From CAZAQV01 sp964487255 (GTDB lineage: Bacteria > Myxococcota_A > Polyangia > Polyangiales > CAZAQV01), in contig CAZAQV010000006.1 of NCBI GenBank assembly GCA_964487255.1, positions 1-64,000 on the forward strand: 64,000 nucleotides of DNA, given 5' to 3'. Of this stretch, positions 23,144-30,894 are shown one piece after another. The number at the start of each line of letters is the position of its first letter. Within the stretch, counting starts at the first letter, position 1. Both the position numbers and the translations under genes were made by a program. The notes under the pieces are model-generated. The model had not been told where the DNA came from and made no database searches. It saw only the letters and a program-made list of their open reading frames with translations.

Positions 23144-24538
23144 GTGTCTGCTTCGAGTGTCGCCACCAGTCTTCTGTTGTGCTGTAGTCTTGGCGCATGT
23201 AGCGGCAACGCAGTGCAACGAGACGACAGCGCTGTCAGTGCAGACTCCGGGTCGAAGATGGATGCGACATGGCGCGAGCGCGACGGCTCCTCGCCGGATC
23301 CGTGGCCACCTGCCGAGATTCTCGCGGCACCAGACCCGTTAGCACAGGGCATCGGTTGGCGTTCGGCGCAGTGGAACGTATGCACAACCTCGATGGACGG
23401 CCGGCGGGTAGAGTGCCGGGCGCGGCTCTTTTCTGAGGACGAATCCCGCACGGCAGCTGAACTCGAGCGCGCAGCGATCGCGAAGCTCTTCCTCGAAGAC
23501 AGCAATCTATACTCGTTTGCGTTGCAGGAAATCTGTGAGCAGGACGCGCGCTGGATCGCTGCCTTCGTCGCCAACGGGGGGCCGCCGCAAGACGGTTGGC
23601 GTCGCGATTTTTCGGGGCTTGAAAATGAGCGCATCCTCAAGCAAGCCCCCTACGCGTTTTTGCCATACTTCACACGTGAACTCTTGAGCGACCGCGATCT
23701 GGGTTGTGGCACTGGCGTTTCCACTGGCGTTGCCGTCATTGCCAAGCGCATTGCCGGTAGCTCGGGCTTCAAAGTCCGTGGGCTACAGAGCGATAGCTAT
23801 GAGCAGCGCGAACACTCAGGGTTTACCCGGGCACACCTGACCAAGCCGGAAGTCTGTTCCTTCTATTTCGAAGCGCAGACGAGTTACGGTCCCATGGACG
23901 AGACGACGGGTCAGGACGAGGCAATTGCTGACTTTCGGTCAAAGGGGTGCCAATCGGAGGTGCCGGATACGTATCGCGGGCTCGCCTGTGTCCGAACTCG
24001 TTGGCGTGGTCCCGGGGACGGTGTGAGCTACCGGGTCAGCACGTGCGCGACGCACGCAGTGCATCGTGGCGCCAAGTCGTGGAGCGTGCGCAATCAACAC
24101 ATCGACGCAGCGGGACGAGAATCGCTTGTGTTTGCGGGAGGTGAAAACCAACGCGTGATCCTGTCGGGCGACTTCAACGTGGTGGCACGCCGCGGTGCGG
24201 ACGATTCACTCGAGACCGCCGAGCAAGGACACACGACGATTCTCACAGCTGCGCGCCACGGCTTTTCGAAGACAACGGTTGGCGAACACGTGAGCTCGAC
24301 AAATGTTGGAACGATTCGCACTGGAGCGCGGCCATGCAGCCGCGAGATCGACGGCATCTACGCCAAGAACGCTTGGTGGGCACAGAGCGCGTCGCCCAAC
24401 CCCTCGCCCTGTCGTAACTATCCTGAGACTGAACCGTCGCTGACGACTCCCGACGTCAACCCATGGGAGTGGTCAGATCACGAAATGATGGTCACGCCGC
24501 TCATGTCACCCCACGGCGCGGGCGCGGCGGACTTCTAG
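23144..24538 (+). CDS. endonuclease/exonuclease/phosphatase-fold lipoprotein
   Basis: 464 residues from GTG 23144. A lipoprotein signal (VATSLLLCCSLGACSGN, lipobox LGAC) is followed by a DNase I-like EEP fold: AQWNVCTT, ALQEIC with the metal-binding Glu, ILSGDFNVV (the Asp-x-Asn pair) and WSDHEMMVTPL with the catalytic His. Such secreted proteins act as nucleases, phosphodiesterases or phosphatases at the cell surface. Ten or more cysteines suggest disulphides. The TAG stop lies at the start of a 164-base inverted repeat. Substrate unknown. Confidence 0.8.
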   Translation: MSASSVATSLLLCCSLGACSGNAVQRDDSAVSADSGSKMDATWRERDGSSPDPWPPAEILAAPDPLAQGIGWRSAQWNVCTTSMDGRRVECRARLFSEDESRTAAELERAAIAKLFLEDSNLYSFALQEICEQDARWIAAFVANGGPPQDGWRRDFSGLENERILKQAPYAFLPYFTRELLSDRDLGCGTGVSTGVAVIAKRIAGSSGFKVRGLQSDSYEQREHSGFTRAHLTKPEVCSFYFEAQTSYGPMDETTGQDEAIADFRSKGCQSEVPDTYRGLACVRTRWRGPGDGVSYRVSTCATHAVHRGAKSWSVRNQHIDAAGRESLVFAGGENQRVILSGDFNVVARRGADDSLETAEQGHTTILTAARHGFSKTTVGEHVSSTNVGTIRTGARPCSREIDGIYAKNAWWAQSASPNPSPCRNYPETEPSLTTPDVNPWEWSDHEMMVTPLMSPHGAGAADF

Positions 24539-24698
24539 TTCCCTGACCGATGGGGTTTGATCCAGAGCCGCACAGCAGCAGAGCGAAATCGTAGGAGAGA
24601 AAACGCAGGACCTGCAGCGTAGATTCAAGTTTGAACGACGACCGAGTTCGGTTTGCTGCGACGCGGATCGGTTCAAAATCTGTCTGTCAGGGAACTAG
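24535..24698. repeat. 164-bp imperfect inverted repeat with perfect 13-base ends
   Basis: CTAGTTCCCTGAC (24535-24547) and GTCAGGGAACTAG (24686-24698) are exact complements. Inside, GATCC/GGATC, GCAGCA/TGCTGC and CGAA/TTCG continue the pairing around internal loops. Near the tip are two further small palindromes, GCAGG-A-CCTGC and TTCAA-GT-TTGAA. The first TAG is the stop of the EEP gene; the element ends 37 bases before mscS. It could be a non-autonomous mobile element (MITE) or a structured RNA. Confidence 0.7.
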
Positions 24699-24735
24699 TT
24701 GTTTTTCGTGCGCAGGGCCGCTAGGGCTAGTGCGC

Positions 24736-25902
24736 ATGGAGCAGTTTGAAAAGTGGCTTGAACTCGAGTTGTTGGGCAATCCTGTCAGTCGCTGGCTGAT
24801 CGCGTTCGGCGTCGCGCTCGCGGTGGCGCTCGTGCTGCGGATCATCATCGGCGTGATTTTGGGGCGCCTCCAGAAACTTACGCACAAGACCCAGACGGGC
24901 ATCGATGATGCGATTGTGGGCGCGCTCAAATCGACGCGCGCGTTTTTCTATCTGCTTATGGGGCTTTATTGCGGCAGCCTCGCACTCGACCTGCCCGATG
25001 AAGCGGACCGCATTCTGAGCATCGGCGCACGCTTGGTTCTGTTGATTCAGTTTGGCTTTTGGCTGTCTCACGCCATTACCGCGGTTGTCCGAGACATTAA
25101 GGCCGAAGACGATGACTCGGGTCGCAAGACGACCGCGACGGCGGTGGGCTTTATGGCGCGCATCATCATCTGGACGGTGGTGGTTCTTCTCGCGCTAGCG
25201 AATATGGGCGTCGAGATTAGCGCGCTCATCGCAGGTCTCGGGATCGGAGGCGTTGCGGCCGCGCTAGCGATTCAAAATGTGCTCGGTGACCTCATCGCCT
25301 CGCTCTCCATCTACTTCGATCGCCCGTTCGACCTCGGCGATTTCATCATCGTTGGAAGCGAGATGGGCACCGTCGAAAAGGTCGGCATGCGGACGACGCG
25401 CGTGGCTGGCCTCGGCGGCGAACAAATCATCATGGCCAACGCGGACCTCGAGCGTGCCCGTGTGCGTAACTTCAAGCGCATGGAAGAGCGACGCATCGTG
25501 TTCCGCGTGGGCATCGAGTACAACCTACCGTTCGAGAAGGTTCAAAAAGCGGCAGGTTTGCTCAAAGAAATCGTGGATAGCGTGGACGGCGTGCGCTTCG
25601 ATCGTGCGCATTTTGCCGGATACGGCGACTCGGCGCTCGAACATGAGGTCGTGTATTACGTCGAGTCACCGGACTACATGGTTTACATGGACAAGCAGCA
25701 CGAGATCAACCTCGCGATCTACAAGCGCTTCGAGGAAGCGGGACTCGGCTTTGCATTCCCGACACGCACAGTACATCTCATTGCCGAATCCCCCGATGCG
25801 AGCAAGCAGGCTGCAGAGCGAGAGCCTGCTGAACACGATATGTCGCCGCCTGAGTCTGGTGGCGGCTCAGCGAAGCAAAGCCCGAAGGCCGGCGAAGGCT
25901 AA
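24736..25902 (+). CDS. MscS-family small-conductance mechanosensitive channel
   Basis: 388 residues from ATG 24736. Three to four N-terminal membrane helices lead into the pore-lining TM3 with the Gly/Ala pattern GLGIGGVAAALAIQNVLGDL. The beta domain follows (FDRPFDLGDFIIVGSEMGTVEKVG), then ANADLERARVRNFKRMEERR and the C-terminal alpha/beta vestibule. The channel opens under membrane tension to release solutes. A charged, disordered 40-residue tail is extra. It stands alone on the plus strand after the long inverted repeat. Confidence 0.92.
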   Translation: MEQFEKWLELELLGNPVSRWLIAFGVALAVALVLRIIIGVILGRLQKLTHKTQTGIDDAIVGALKSTRAFFYLLMGLYCGSLALDLPDEADRILSIGARLVLLIQFGFWLSHAITAVVRDIKAEDDDSGRKTTATAVGFMARIIIWTVVVLLALANMGVEISALIAGLGIGGVAAALAIQNVLGDLIASLSIYFDRPFDLGDFIIVGSEMGTVEKVGMRTTRVAGLGGEQIIMANADLERARVRNFKRMEERRIVFRVGIEYNLPFEKVQKAAGLLKEIVDSVDGVRFDRAHFAGYGDSALEHEVVYYVESPDYMVYMDKQHEINLAIYKRFEEAGLGFAFPTRTVHLIAESPDASKQAAEREPAEHDMSPPESGGGSAKQSPKAGEG

Positions 25903-25967
25903 GACGACGGCAGATGAGAATCAAAAGCGCGACCCGTGGCTGCGAAATGAAAAGCGCAGGTCGTTGT

Positions 25968-26633
25968 CTATGGGCGTTGTCGACCCTGCGGGCCGAGGCC
26001 CGCGGCTGCGCGTTTTTTCAGTAGGGCGTCCACCATATCGCTCGGGAGTTTGGGGGCGCCTCCAGCGATCGATGCGATGTGCGCAAGATGCTCGGCCAGC
26101 TCCATGCGAAGCAGGGCTTGCTCAACAGTGTCGCCCCAGGAAAGGACGCCGTTGCCCGCGATGAAGACCACGTCGAAGGCATCGAGATATGGCTGCAGCG
26201 CCTTTTCGGACGCTGCGCCGGGCATCGAGAGTGGCACGACGGGGACCTCGGCGCCGATCGAGACCACGGCCTCGGGCAAAAAGCTCGGCAGCGGGCTCGC
26301 GTTGCTGAGTCCGTAGGCGGTCCCGTAGGGGCAATGCGCGTGCACGACTGCAGATACATCGGGGCGCGCTTCGTAGATCGCCAAATGCAGCCCGATTTCG
26401 GAGAACACACGCGCGCGGCCGCGTACGACGCGCTTGCTCTCGTCGACGACGATGAGACCGTCCACCGTGATGTCGCGTTTCGAGCGACCCGTCGGCGTCG
26501 CCACGATGCGACCTGGCGCCGCTTTTGCGCTGACGTTGCCGTCATGGTTTGCGACCCATCCGCGCTCCCAAAGCACGTGGCTCGCATCGGTAACCTGTCG
26601 ACGCAGTGCGTGTTCAGTCACCGCTCTACTCAT
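25968..26633 (-). CDS. class II aldolase/adducin-family protein, likely microcompartment-linked
   Basis: 221 residues. The fold signature is clear: RGWVANHDGNVSAK (GNxS phosphate site), ATPTGRSK, FSEIGLHLAIYEARPDVSAV and the zinc pair VVHAHCPYGTAYGL. These enzymes cleave fuculose-, rhamnulose- or related sugar phosphates to lactaldehyde plus dihydroxyacetone phosphate. Oddly, the usual third zinc ligand motif NHG reads GNG (FIAGNGVLSWGDT), so the His is missing or moved. Two BMC-P genes lie upstream on the same strand, as in aldolase-type microcompartment loci. The ATG overlaps the edge of repeat array B. Confidence 0.85.
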   Translation of the reverse strand: MSRAVTEHALRRQVTDASHVLWERGWVANHDGNVSAKAAPGRIVATPTGRSKRDITVDGLIVVDESKRVVRGRARVFSEIGLHLAIYEARPDVSAVVHAHCPYGTAYGLSNASPLPSFLPEAVVSIGAEVPVVPLSMPGAASEKALQPYLDAFDVVFIAGNGVLSWGDTVEQALLRMELAEHLAHIASIAGGAPKLPSDMVDALLKKRAAAGLGPQGRQRP

Positions 26634-26949
26634 GGCTCTTCACGGCTGCGCTTCTAAACGAACGATGTGCNNNNNNNNNNNNNNNNNNNNNNNNNNNNNN
26701 NNNNNNNNNNNNNNNNNNNNNNNNNNNNNNNNNNNNNNNNNNNNNNNNNNNNNNNNNNNNNNNNNNNNNNCAGATAGCACATCGCGTTTCTCGGGCTTCG
26801 CACGTTCATCGCGGACTCATGGCTCTTCACGGCTGCGCTTCTAAACGAACGATGTGCCAGATAGCACATCGCGTTTCTCGGGCTTCGCACGTTCATCGCG
26901 GACTCATGGCTCGGGTTTCTCGGGCTTCGCACGTTCATCGCGGACTCAT
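26628..26949 (+). repeat. tandem array B of an 87-bp repeat, spanning an assembly gap
   Basis: The unit starts ACTCATGGCTCTTCACGGCT and ends GTTCATCGCGG. Copy 1 is split by the gap (43 bases at 26628-26670, 44 at 26771-26814, together 87). Copy 2 is 26815-26901. Copy 3 (26902-26943) has lost 45 bases including the hairpin. ACTCAT at 26944-26949 begins another. Each full unit has arms CGATGTGC/GCACATCG with AAACG and CGTTT flanks. It is the same family as array A (same length, shared GGCTTCGCACG and TCATC-CGGA). The array fills the whole 301-base space between vertex gene and aldolase. Confidence 0.9.
26671..26770. other. assembly gap of 100 N
   Basis: Second 100-N placeholder, again inside the tandem array and in phase with the 87-base unit. 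The number of repeat copies between the aldolase and the microcompartment vertex gene is therefore unknown, and a gene could in principle be hidden here. Confidence 0.98.
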
Positions 26950-27222
26950 CGGGATATCGACGGCGTCGACGATGCCGACGATCACGGAGCGAATCGGCAA
27001 CTTGCCATCGATGGTGCCGAGCAGTTGCCGACTGCCGTTGCCCTCTTGGTTGACGAGGACCTTGTCGCCGATGCCGGCCTGGACGTGGTCGACGGCGATG
27101 AACGGGTCACCCGCCGCTTTGTCGTCGGCGTCGAGGTTCTGGCAAAGCATGACCTTATGGCCACTGAAAGCGGGGTGCTTGACGCTGGCGACGACGTTGC
27201 CAATCACGCGGCAGAGCTTCAT
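26935..27222 (-). CDS. microcompartment vertex protein (BMC-P, EutN/CcmL family)
   Basis: 95 residues. The family pattern is plain: MKLCRVIGNVVASVKHPAFSG at the start, KVMLCQNLD, AVDHVQAGIGDKVLVNQEGN in the middle and RSVIVGIVDAVDI at the end. Five copies form the pentagonal cap of bacterial microcompartment shells. Its ATG overlaps the stop of the preceding paralogue by 4 bases, so the two are translationally coupled. The final residues MSPR and the TGA stop lie inside repeat array B, meaning the repeat has replaced or extended the native end. Confidence 0.92.
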   Translation of the reverse strand: MKLCRVIGNVVASVKHPAFSGHKVMLCQNLDADDKAAGDPFIAVDHVQAGIGDKVLVNQEGNGSRQLLGTIDGKLPIRSVIVGIVDAVDIPMSPR

Positions 27223-27503
27223 GGCAGCTCCTCGTGATCGATTTGCTGGACGTCATCGATGATGGCGACGACCGCAGCATCGACGGGCACAAAAGCGTAC
27301 TCAAGCGCGTGTGACGCCTCGCGGGCACCCACCAGGTAGACGAAGTCGTCGGGGCCGGCCTGCACAACATCGACAGCGACTTCAACGCGCCCTTTAGGCT
27401 TTTGCGCCTTGTCGAGTGGCTGGACCATCAACAGCTTGACGCCGTCGAGTCCCTCGATTTTTCGATCGGCAACACATGTTCCCACCACGCGGCCCCAGTA
27501 CAT
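27219..27503 (-). CDS. microcompartment vertex protein (BMC-P, EutN/CcmL family), paralogue
   Basis: 94 residues. MYWGRVVGTCVADRKIEGLD, KLLMVQPLDK, AVDVVQAGPDDFVYLVGARE and DAAVVAIIDDVQQI match the EutN/CcmL beta-barrel. It differs clearly from the downstream paralogue, as in loci that carry two or three BMC-P types. No hexameric (BMC-H) or trimeric (BMC-T) shell gene is visible in this window, so the shell sheets must be encoded elsewhere or the pentamers serve another use. First gene of the BMC-P, BMC-P, aldolase series. Confidence 0.92.
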   Translation of the reverse strand: MYWGRVVGTCVADRKIEGLDGVKLLMVQPLDKAQKPKGRVEVAVDVVQAGPDDFVYLVGAREASHALEYAFVPVDAAVVAIIDDVQQIDHEELP

Positions 27504-27557
27504 TCCGAGGCTATACCATGTTCTCGGAGCGCAGATCGAGGCCTACGTGGACGGTGG

Positions 27558-29984
27558 CTACCCGTTCGGTTCAACGGTATCGCCGGCTTCAGGGTCGATT
27601 TCTTCCTCTTCGACGGGTATCCACCAAGCATCGACCGGTTCTTCTTCGCTCGCTGTCGCTTGTGCATCACGCGGAGCGTCTCGAAGGACCCACCAAGGCG
27701 TGGTTGCCGTACCGTCGCCACTCTCCGTGAACACGATGTAGCGCGAGCGATTGCGTACCCACCAAGGCTGATTGCGGCGATTGTCGACGCCGTCGTCGAT
27801 CGCGACGTTGCGACGAAGGTTGATGGTGAAGGTCGCCGCTTGGCGAGGCATCCGGAACTTCGGAAACTGAAGGGACTCGAGAATGGGGTCGACGCACGAC
27901 ACGAACGCGTTGCCGTTGGGGGCTGAAGTGTAGTCACGGCCAACGCCGTCCGACTCGATGATGAAGGTAAAGCGAACCCGTCCCAGCTGTTCGTTGCGGT
28001 TTAGCTCGTCACGAATGCACGGGCGCAACGCCTCGAGTTCTGCGACGAAGACACGGTTGATCTCATCTTGAGAGAGCTTGAGCGGCCTTTCGGCCACTTC
28101 CTGCTCCGCGGCCTCGCGCGCTGCAGCCTGCCGTGCGGCCTCTTCCTCTTTGGTGCGAGTCGCCAACGCTTTCGCTTCGAGACTAAACGGCTTCGCCATC
28201 GAAGCCTTGAGCTTCTTGAGCGTTCGCTTCTGGTCGATCCAGACCCGAAGCTGTTTGCGGCCGTCGGGCCCGCCGTGTTCAAAGATGCCTTCGGAGGCGC
28301 GCGCCAAGGCCGCGGGCTTCGCCTTGAAGGTCGAGTCTGCGTGGTAGAGCTGCACAAACTCAACCAGCGTCGGCACAACGGAGGCGTCTCCCAGTTTGAC
28401 GACCGCGTCGACCACCAAAGGAAGCTCGTCGAACGGCGTCTCGTGATCGAGCATGTGACGCACAAGGCCGGGAAGGGCGTCTTTGTTTTGCTGCGCGACG
28501 AGCGGCGGAACCAGCAGTTTGAAAGGGGGCGCCTGGCTACCCTCGAGAAAGTCATAGTGCTGGTCGAGCGCGCGAACCAGATAATCGAACCCGCTCTGGC
28601 GCTCAAGCATCGCCTCTTCGAGTGTCAGGCGAAGGGCGCTCGGCATGGACTTTTGGACATAGAGGTCGATGAGGTCCCGGGTGATTTCCTCTTCGGGAAG
28701 GCGCGCGAGCTGTCGAATCGCGTATGCCCGCGAGGTGACCATCGTGTTGTCGGGGTCGAGCGCCAACTCATTGAGCGCCGTGCGAAGGTCGACAGGCGAT
28801 TCGTCGACCTCGTCGGTGTCAAGCTGTCCTCCGGTGACGGCAACCGACGCAACTTCGCCATCGACGGCGAGCTTCTTTTCATAGAGCTTCGTTCCGCTAG
28901 CGCGTGAGAGCACGAGCGCTGTGCCGTCGTCCGTGATCGCGAGCAGCCCCTCTGGGTGAACTTCGCCACCGGCGACGGCTGAGTCGAGCATGATGGCCCA
29001 GAGCAGGTTCCCGTCTGTATCAAACGCATACACGTGGCGGTAGTACGTGTAGTAGAGGACGTCCCCGACCATGTTCACTGGGGCATCGGTGCGCGGCGCG
29101 CCCGGTTTTGTGTAGAAACGAATGCGGCTCCGGCCCGAGCGTGAGCCTGGGATCGGAAGGAACGCATCTTTTTCGATCTCGGCCGCCTTGGGCGCACCCT
29201 TGACCGGATTGTTAATCCAGACGCCGTCGGCTTTGCGACCCGTCGCGGCATTTTCCGTAAGGCGGTAGTACGTCGTGCCGCCGTAAAATACACCCGCGCT
29301 GGAGGCGCGCACCCAGTGGATCACGTCGTCTTTGGAACGAAGGCGGGCGACTTCATCGCCGGACTTTCGGTCCAGGATGGCCACACTCTGACGCTCCCAG
29401 GGCACGAACACATAGGGGCCCTGTGCGGCAGGTCGACCCGCGATGCCGGCGCCTTCGTGTGACCAACGCTCCGCGCCCGTCGAGGCATCGACCAAGCGCA
29501 CGTACGATGCGCGCGTCGGTCCGCCAGCAGCGCCAACACTTGAGACCAGGATGATGTCATTGCCCACGCGGTCGGCGCCGAGAAACATCATGGTTTCGTT
29601 CTCAATGCGCCACAGCACGCGACCGTCTTGCTGGCTCACGGCGACGATCTCAGAGCCCTCTGCCGTCTGTGTGGAAGTCATCACAATGCCGTCGAGCAAG
29701 ATGGGCGCGGTGTCGACACGCAGTGGTGTGCTCCACAGAACGCGCCCGGACGCCAGCTCGACCGCTTCGAGGCGGCTGGGCGGACTTCCGACGGCCATCA
29801 CCGCAACGGCTGGCGTCGCCTCAAGCGTTGGCTCGCTGGGGGCCGGAAGTCTCTGCGTGACCTGGCGGATGGACGCGGCATTGTTGTCCGGGAACTGCGG
29901 GTCGAACGCCGGTGCCAAAGTATAGGTAAAGCAGCCACTGAGGAGAGGCAGAAGGCAGAGTACTGGAAGTAAGCGCGAAATCAT
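27558..29984 (-). CDS. mosaic lipoprotein: PQQ-type propeller, HEAT-like helices and AgmX/PglI C-terminal domain
   Basis: 808 residues. Lipoprotein signal (LLPVLCLLPLLSGCFT). About residues 50-390 are propeller repeats (LASGRVLWSTPL, QQDGRVLWRIENE, STGAERWSHEG). About 400-600 are helical, HEAT-like. A Lys/Glu/Ala coiled stretch (about 600-650) leads to LRPCIRDELNRNEQLGRVRF and FVSCVDPILESLQFPKF, the AgmX/PglI domain found in myxobacterial gliding and envelope proteins. The C-terminus is acidic. It overlaps the HEAT gene by 4 bases and precedes the BMC-P genes by 54. Envelope scaffold is likely; ligand unknown. Confidence 0.75.
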   Translation of the reverse strand: MISRLLPVLCLLPLLSGCFTYTLAPAFDPQFPDNNAASIRQVTQRLPAPSEPTLEATPAVAVMAVGSPPSRLEAVELASGRVLWSTPLRVDTAPILLDGIVMTSTQTAEGSEIVAVSQQDGRVLWRIENETMMFLGADRVGNDIILVSSVGAAGGPTRASYVRLVDASTGAERWSHEGAGIAGRPAAQGPYVFVPWERQSVAILDRKSGDEVARLRSKDDVIHWVRASSAGVFYGGTTYYRLTENAATGRKADGVWINNPVKGAPKAAEIEKDAFLPIPGSRSGRSRIRFYTKPGAPRTDAPVNMVGDVLYYTYYRHVYAFDTDGNLLWAIMLDSAVAGGEVHPEGLLAITDDGTALVLSRASGTKLYEKKLAVDGEVASVAVTGGQLDTDEVDESPVDLRTALNELALDPDNTMVTSRAYAIRQLARLPEEEITRDLIDLYVQKSMPSALRLTLEEAMLERQSGFDYLVRALDQHYDFLEGSQAPPFKLLVPPLVAQQNKDALPGLVRHMLDHETPFDELPLVVDAVVKLGDASVVPTLVEFVQLYHADSTFKAKPAALARASEGIFEHGGPDGRKQLRVWIDQKRTLKKLKASMAKPFSLEAKALATRTKEEEAARQAAAREAAEQEVAERPLKLSQDEINRVFVAELEALRPCIRDELNRNEQLGRVRFTFIIESDGVGRDYTSAPNGNAFVSCVDPILESLQFPKFRMPRQAATFTINLRRNVAIDDGVDNRRNQPWWVRNRSRYIVFTESGDGTATTPWWVLRDAPRDAQATASEEEPVDAWWIPVEEEEIDPEAGDTVEPNG

Positions 29985-30829
29985 GATTTGTCTCCAGATC
30001 CCTGCGGCTTAGTTTGAGGGCGCGGCTTCGCGTTCTTCATGTCGACCGGGATGCGCAAGATAACTTTCTCGACGTGCTTACGGTGTCTGTTGAAGCTTGC
30101 CTTGCTGGGCACCTCTTGCAGGTAACGCTGCAAGAAGCGTCGGACCATCGGGGAGGAAACCTCGCCGAGTAGGTCCACGAGCTTGTCCTTTTCTTTGAGC
30201 GGGATGTCTTTGCGCAGCAAAAACTCGCGGTAACCCGAGAGAAGTGTGCCGAGTGGACGCTTTTCGAGGTACTGGTTATAGCGATGGAGCGCTTTGACGT
30301 TGCCGATTTTTCCGATCGAGGTGGCAGCTTGCACGACACCGCGGTCGAAGGCGCGAAAGAGCGGCTCCAAGGATGCCTGGGCGCCGACTTCGCCGAGGGC
30401 TGTCGCACACATCGCCCGGATGCTGCGGTCGCTGTCGCTAAGGCCTCGTTCAAGGTGGCTGCGTACGGGCCCTTTGGTGGCGATCAGCGCCTTGTAGGCT
30501 TCGCGTCGCGCACTCTCGCGTCGGTGTCGCGTGAAGCGCGAAAGGACATCGATGCCGTCGGGGTGACCGAGCACGCCGATGACTTCGATAGCGCGGTCGG
30601 TTTGTGTGTCGGGGCGACCCGAAAGCAAGAACTCGGTAAGCGGCGGGATAATCTTCGGGCTACCGGTGGCGCCCAAGTCGTCGATGGCCGCCCGCACCGC
30701 CACTTCGTCTGACGCGCCAAGGCCCTCCGCAATCGCTGCGATATCGCCTTTGGCTTTGTCTTGTCCGTACACATGGTTCGGCGCTGCTCCAAGCAACACC
30801 ATGGCACTGAAAACTTTCAGAAAACGCAT
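29981..30829 (-). CDS. exported HEAT-repeat protein
   Basis: 282 residues from ATG 30829 (the frame is open to 30910, without a signal-like start). A Sec signal (FLKVFSAMVLLGAAPNHVYG) precedes PBS-lyase/HEAT-type helix pairs: AIDDLGATGSPKIIPPLTEF, AIEVIGVLGHPDGIDVL, CATALGEVGAQASLEPL. Such repeats bind partner proteins. The stop overlaps the start of the propeller/AgmX lipoprotein, which has a similar helical middle part, so the two probably form one envelope complex. Confidence 0.75.
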   Translation of the reverse strand: MRFLKVFSAMVLLGAAPNHVYGQDKAKGDIAAIAEGLGASDEVAVRAAIDDLGATGSPKIIPPLTEFLLSGRPDTQTDRAIEVIGVLGHPDGIDVLSRFTRHRRESARREAYKALIATKGPVRSHLERGLSDSDRSIRAMCATALGEVGAQASLEPLFRAFDRGVVQAATSIGKIGNVKALHRYNQYLEKRPLGTLLSGYREFLLRKDIPLKEKDKLVDLLGEVSSPMVRRFLQRYLQEVPSKASFNRHRKHVEKVILRIPVDMKNAKPRPQTKPQGSGDKS

Positions 30830-30894
30830 TTCCGGCTTTGTGTAGCCCACATCGCCGTCCAGCGCCACGGCGCGCCGCCCTTTGCTTGGTCCGG

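Noticed and set aside
22219..23640. 473-codon minus-strand frame
   Set aside because: Antisense to the TPR membrane protein and EEP gene, both of which have clear motifs.
24660..24698. tRNA T-arm-like GGTTCAAAATC next to a complementary acceptor-like end
   Set aside because: The paired ends are 13 bases long and 138 bases apart, with no D or anticodon arm; not a tRNA or tRNA-Sec.
26434..27262. Open frames across array B on both strands
   Set aside because: Same cause as in array A; the residues are repetitive translations of the hairpin repeat.
28068..28907. 279-codon plus frame
   Set aside because: Antisense of the propeller-AgmX lipoprotein; no initiation signal or protein-like pattern.
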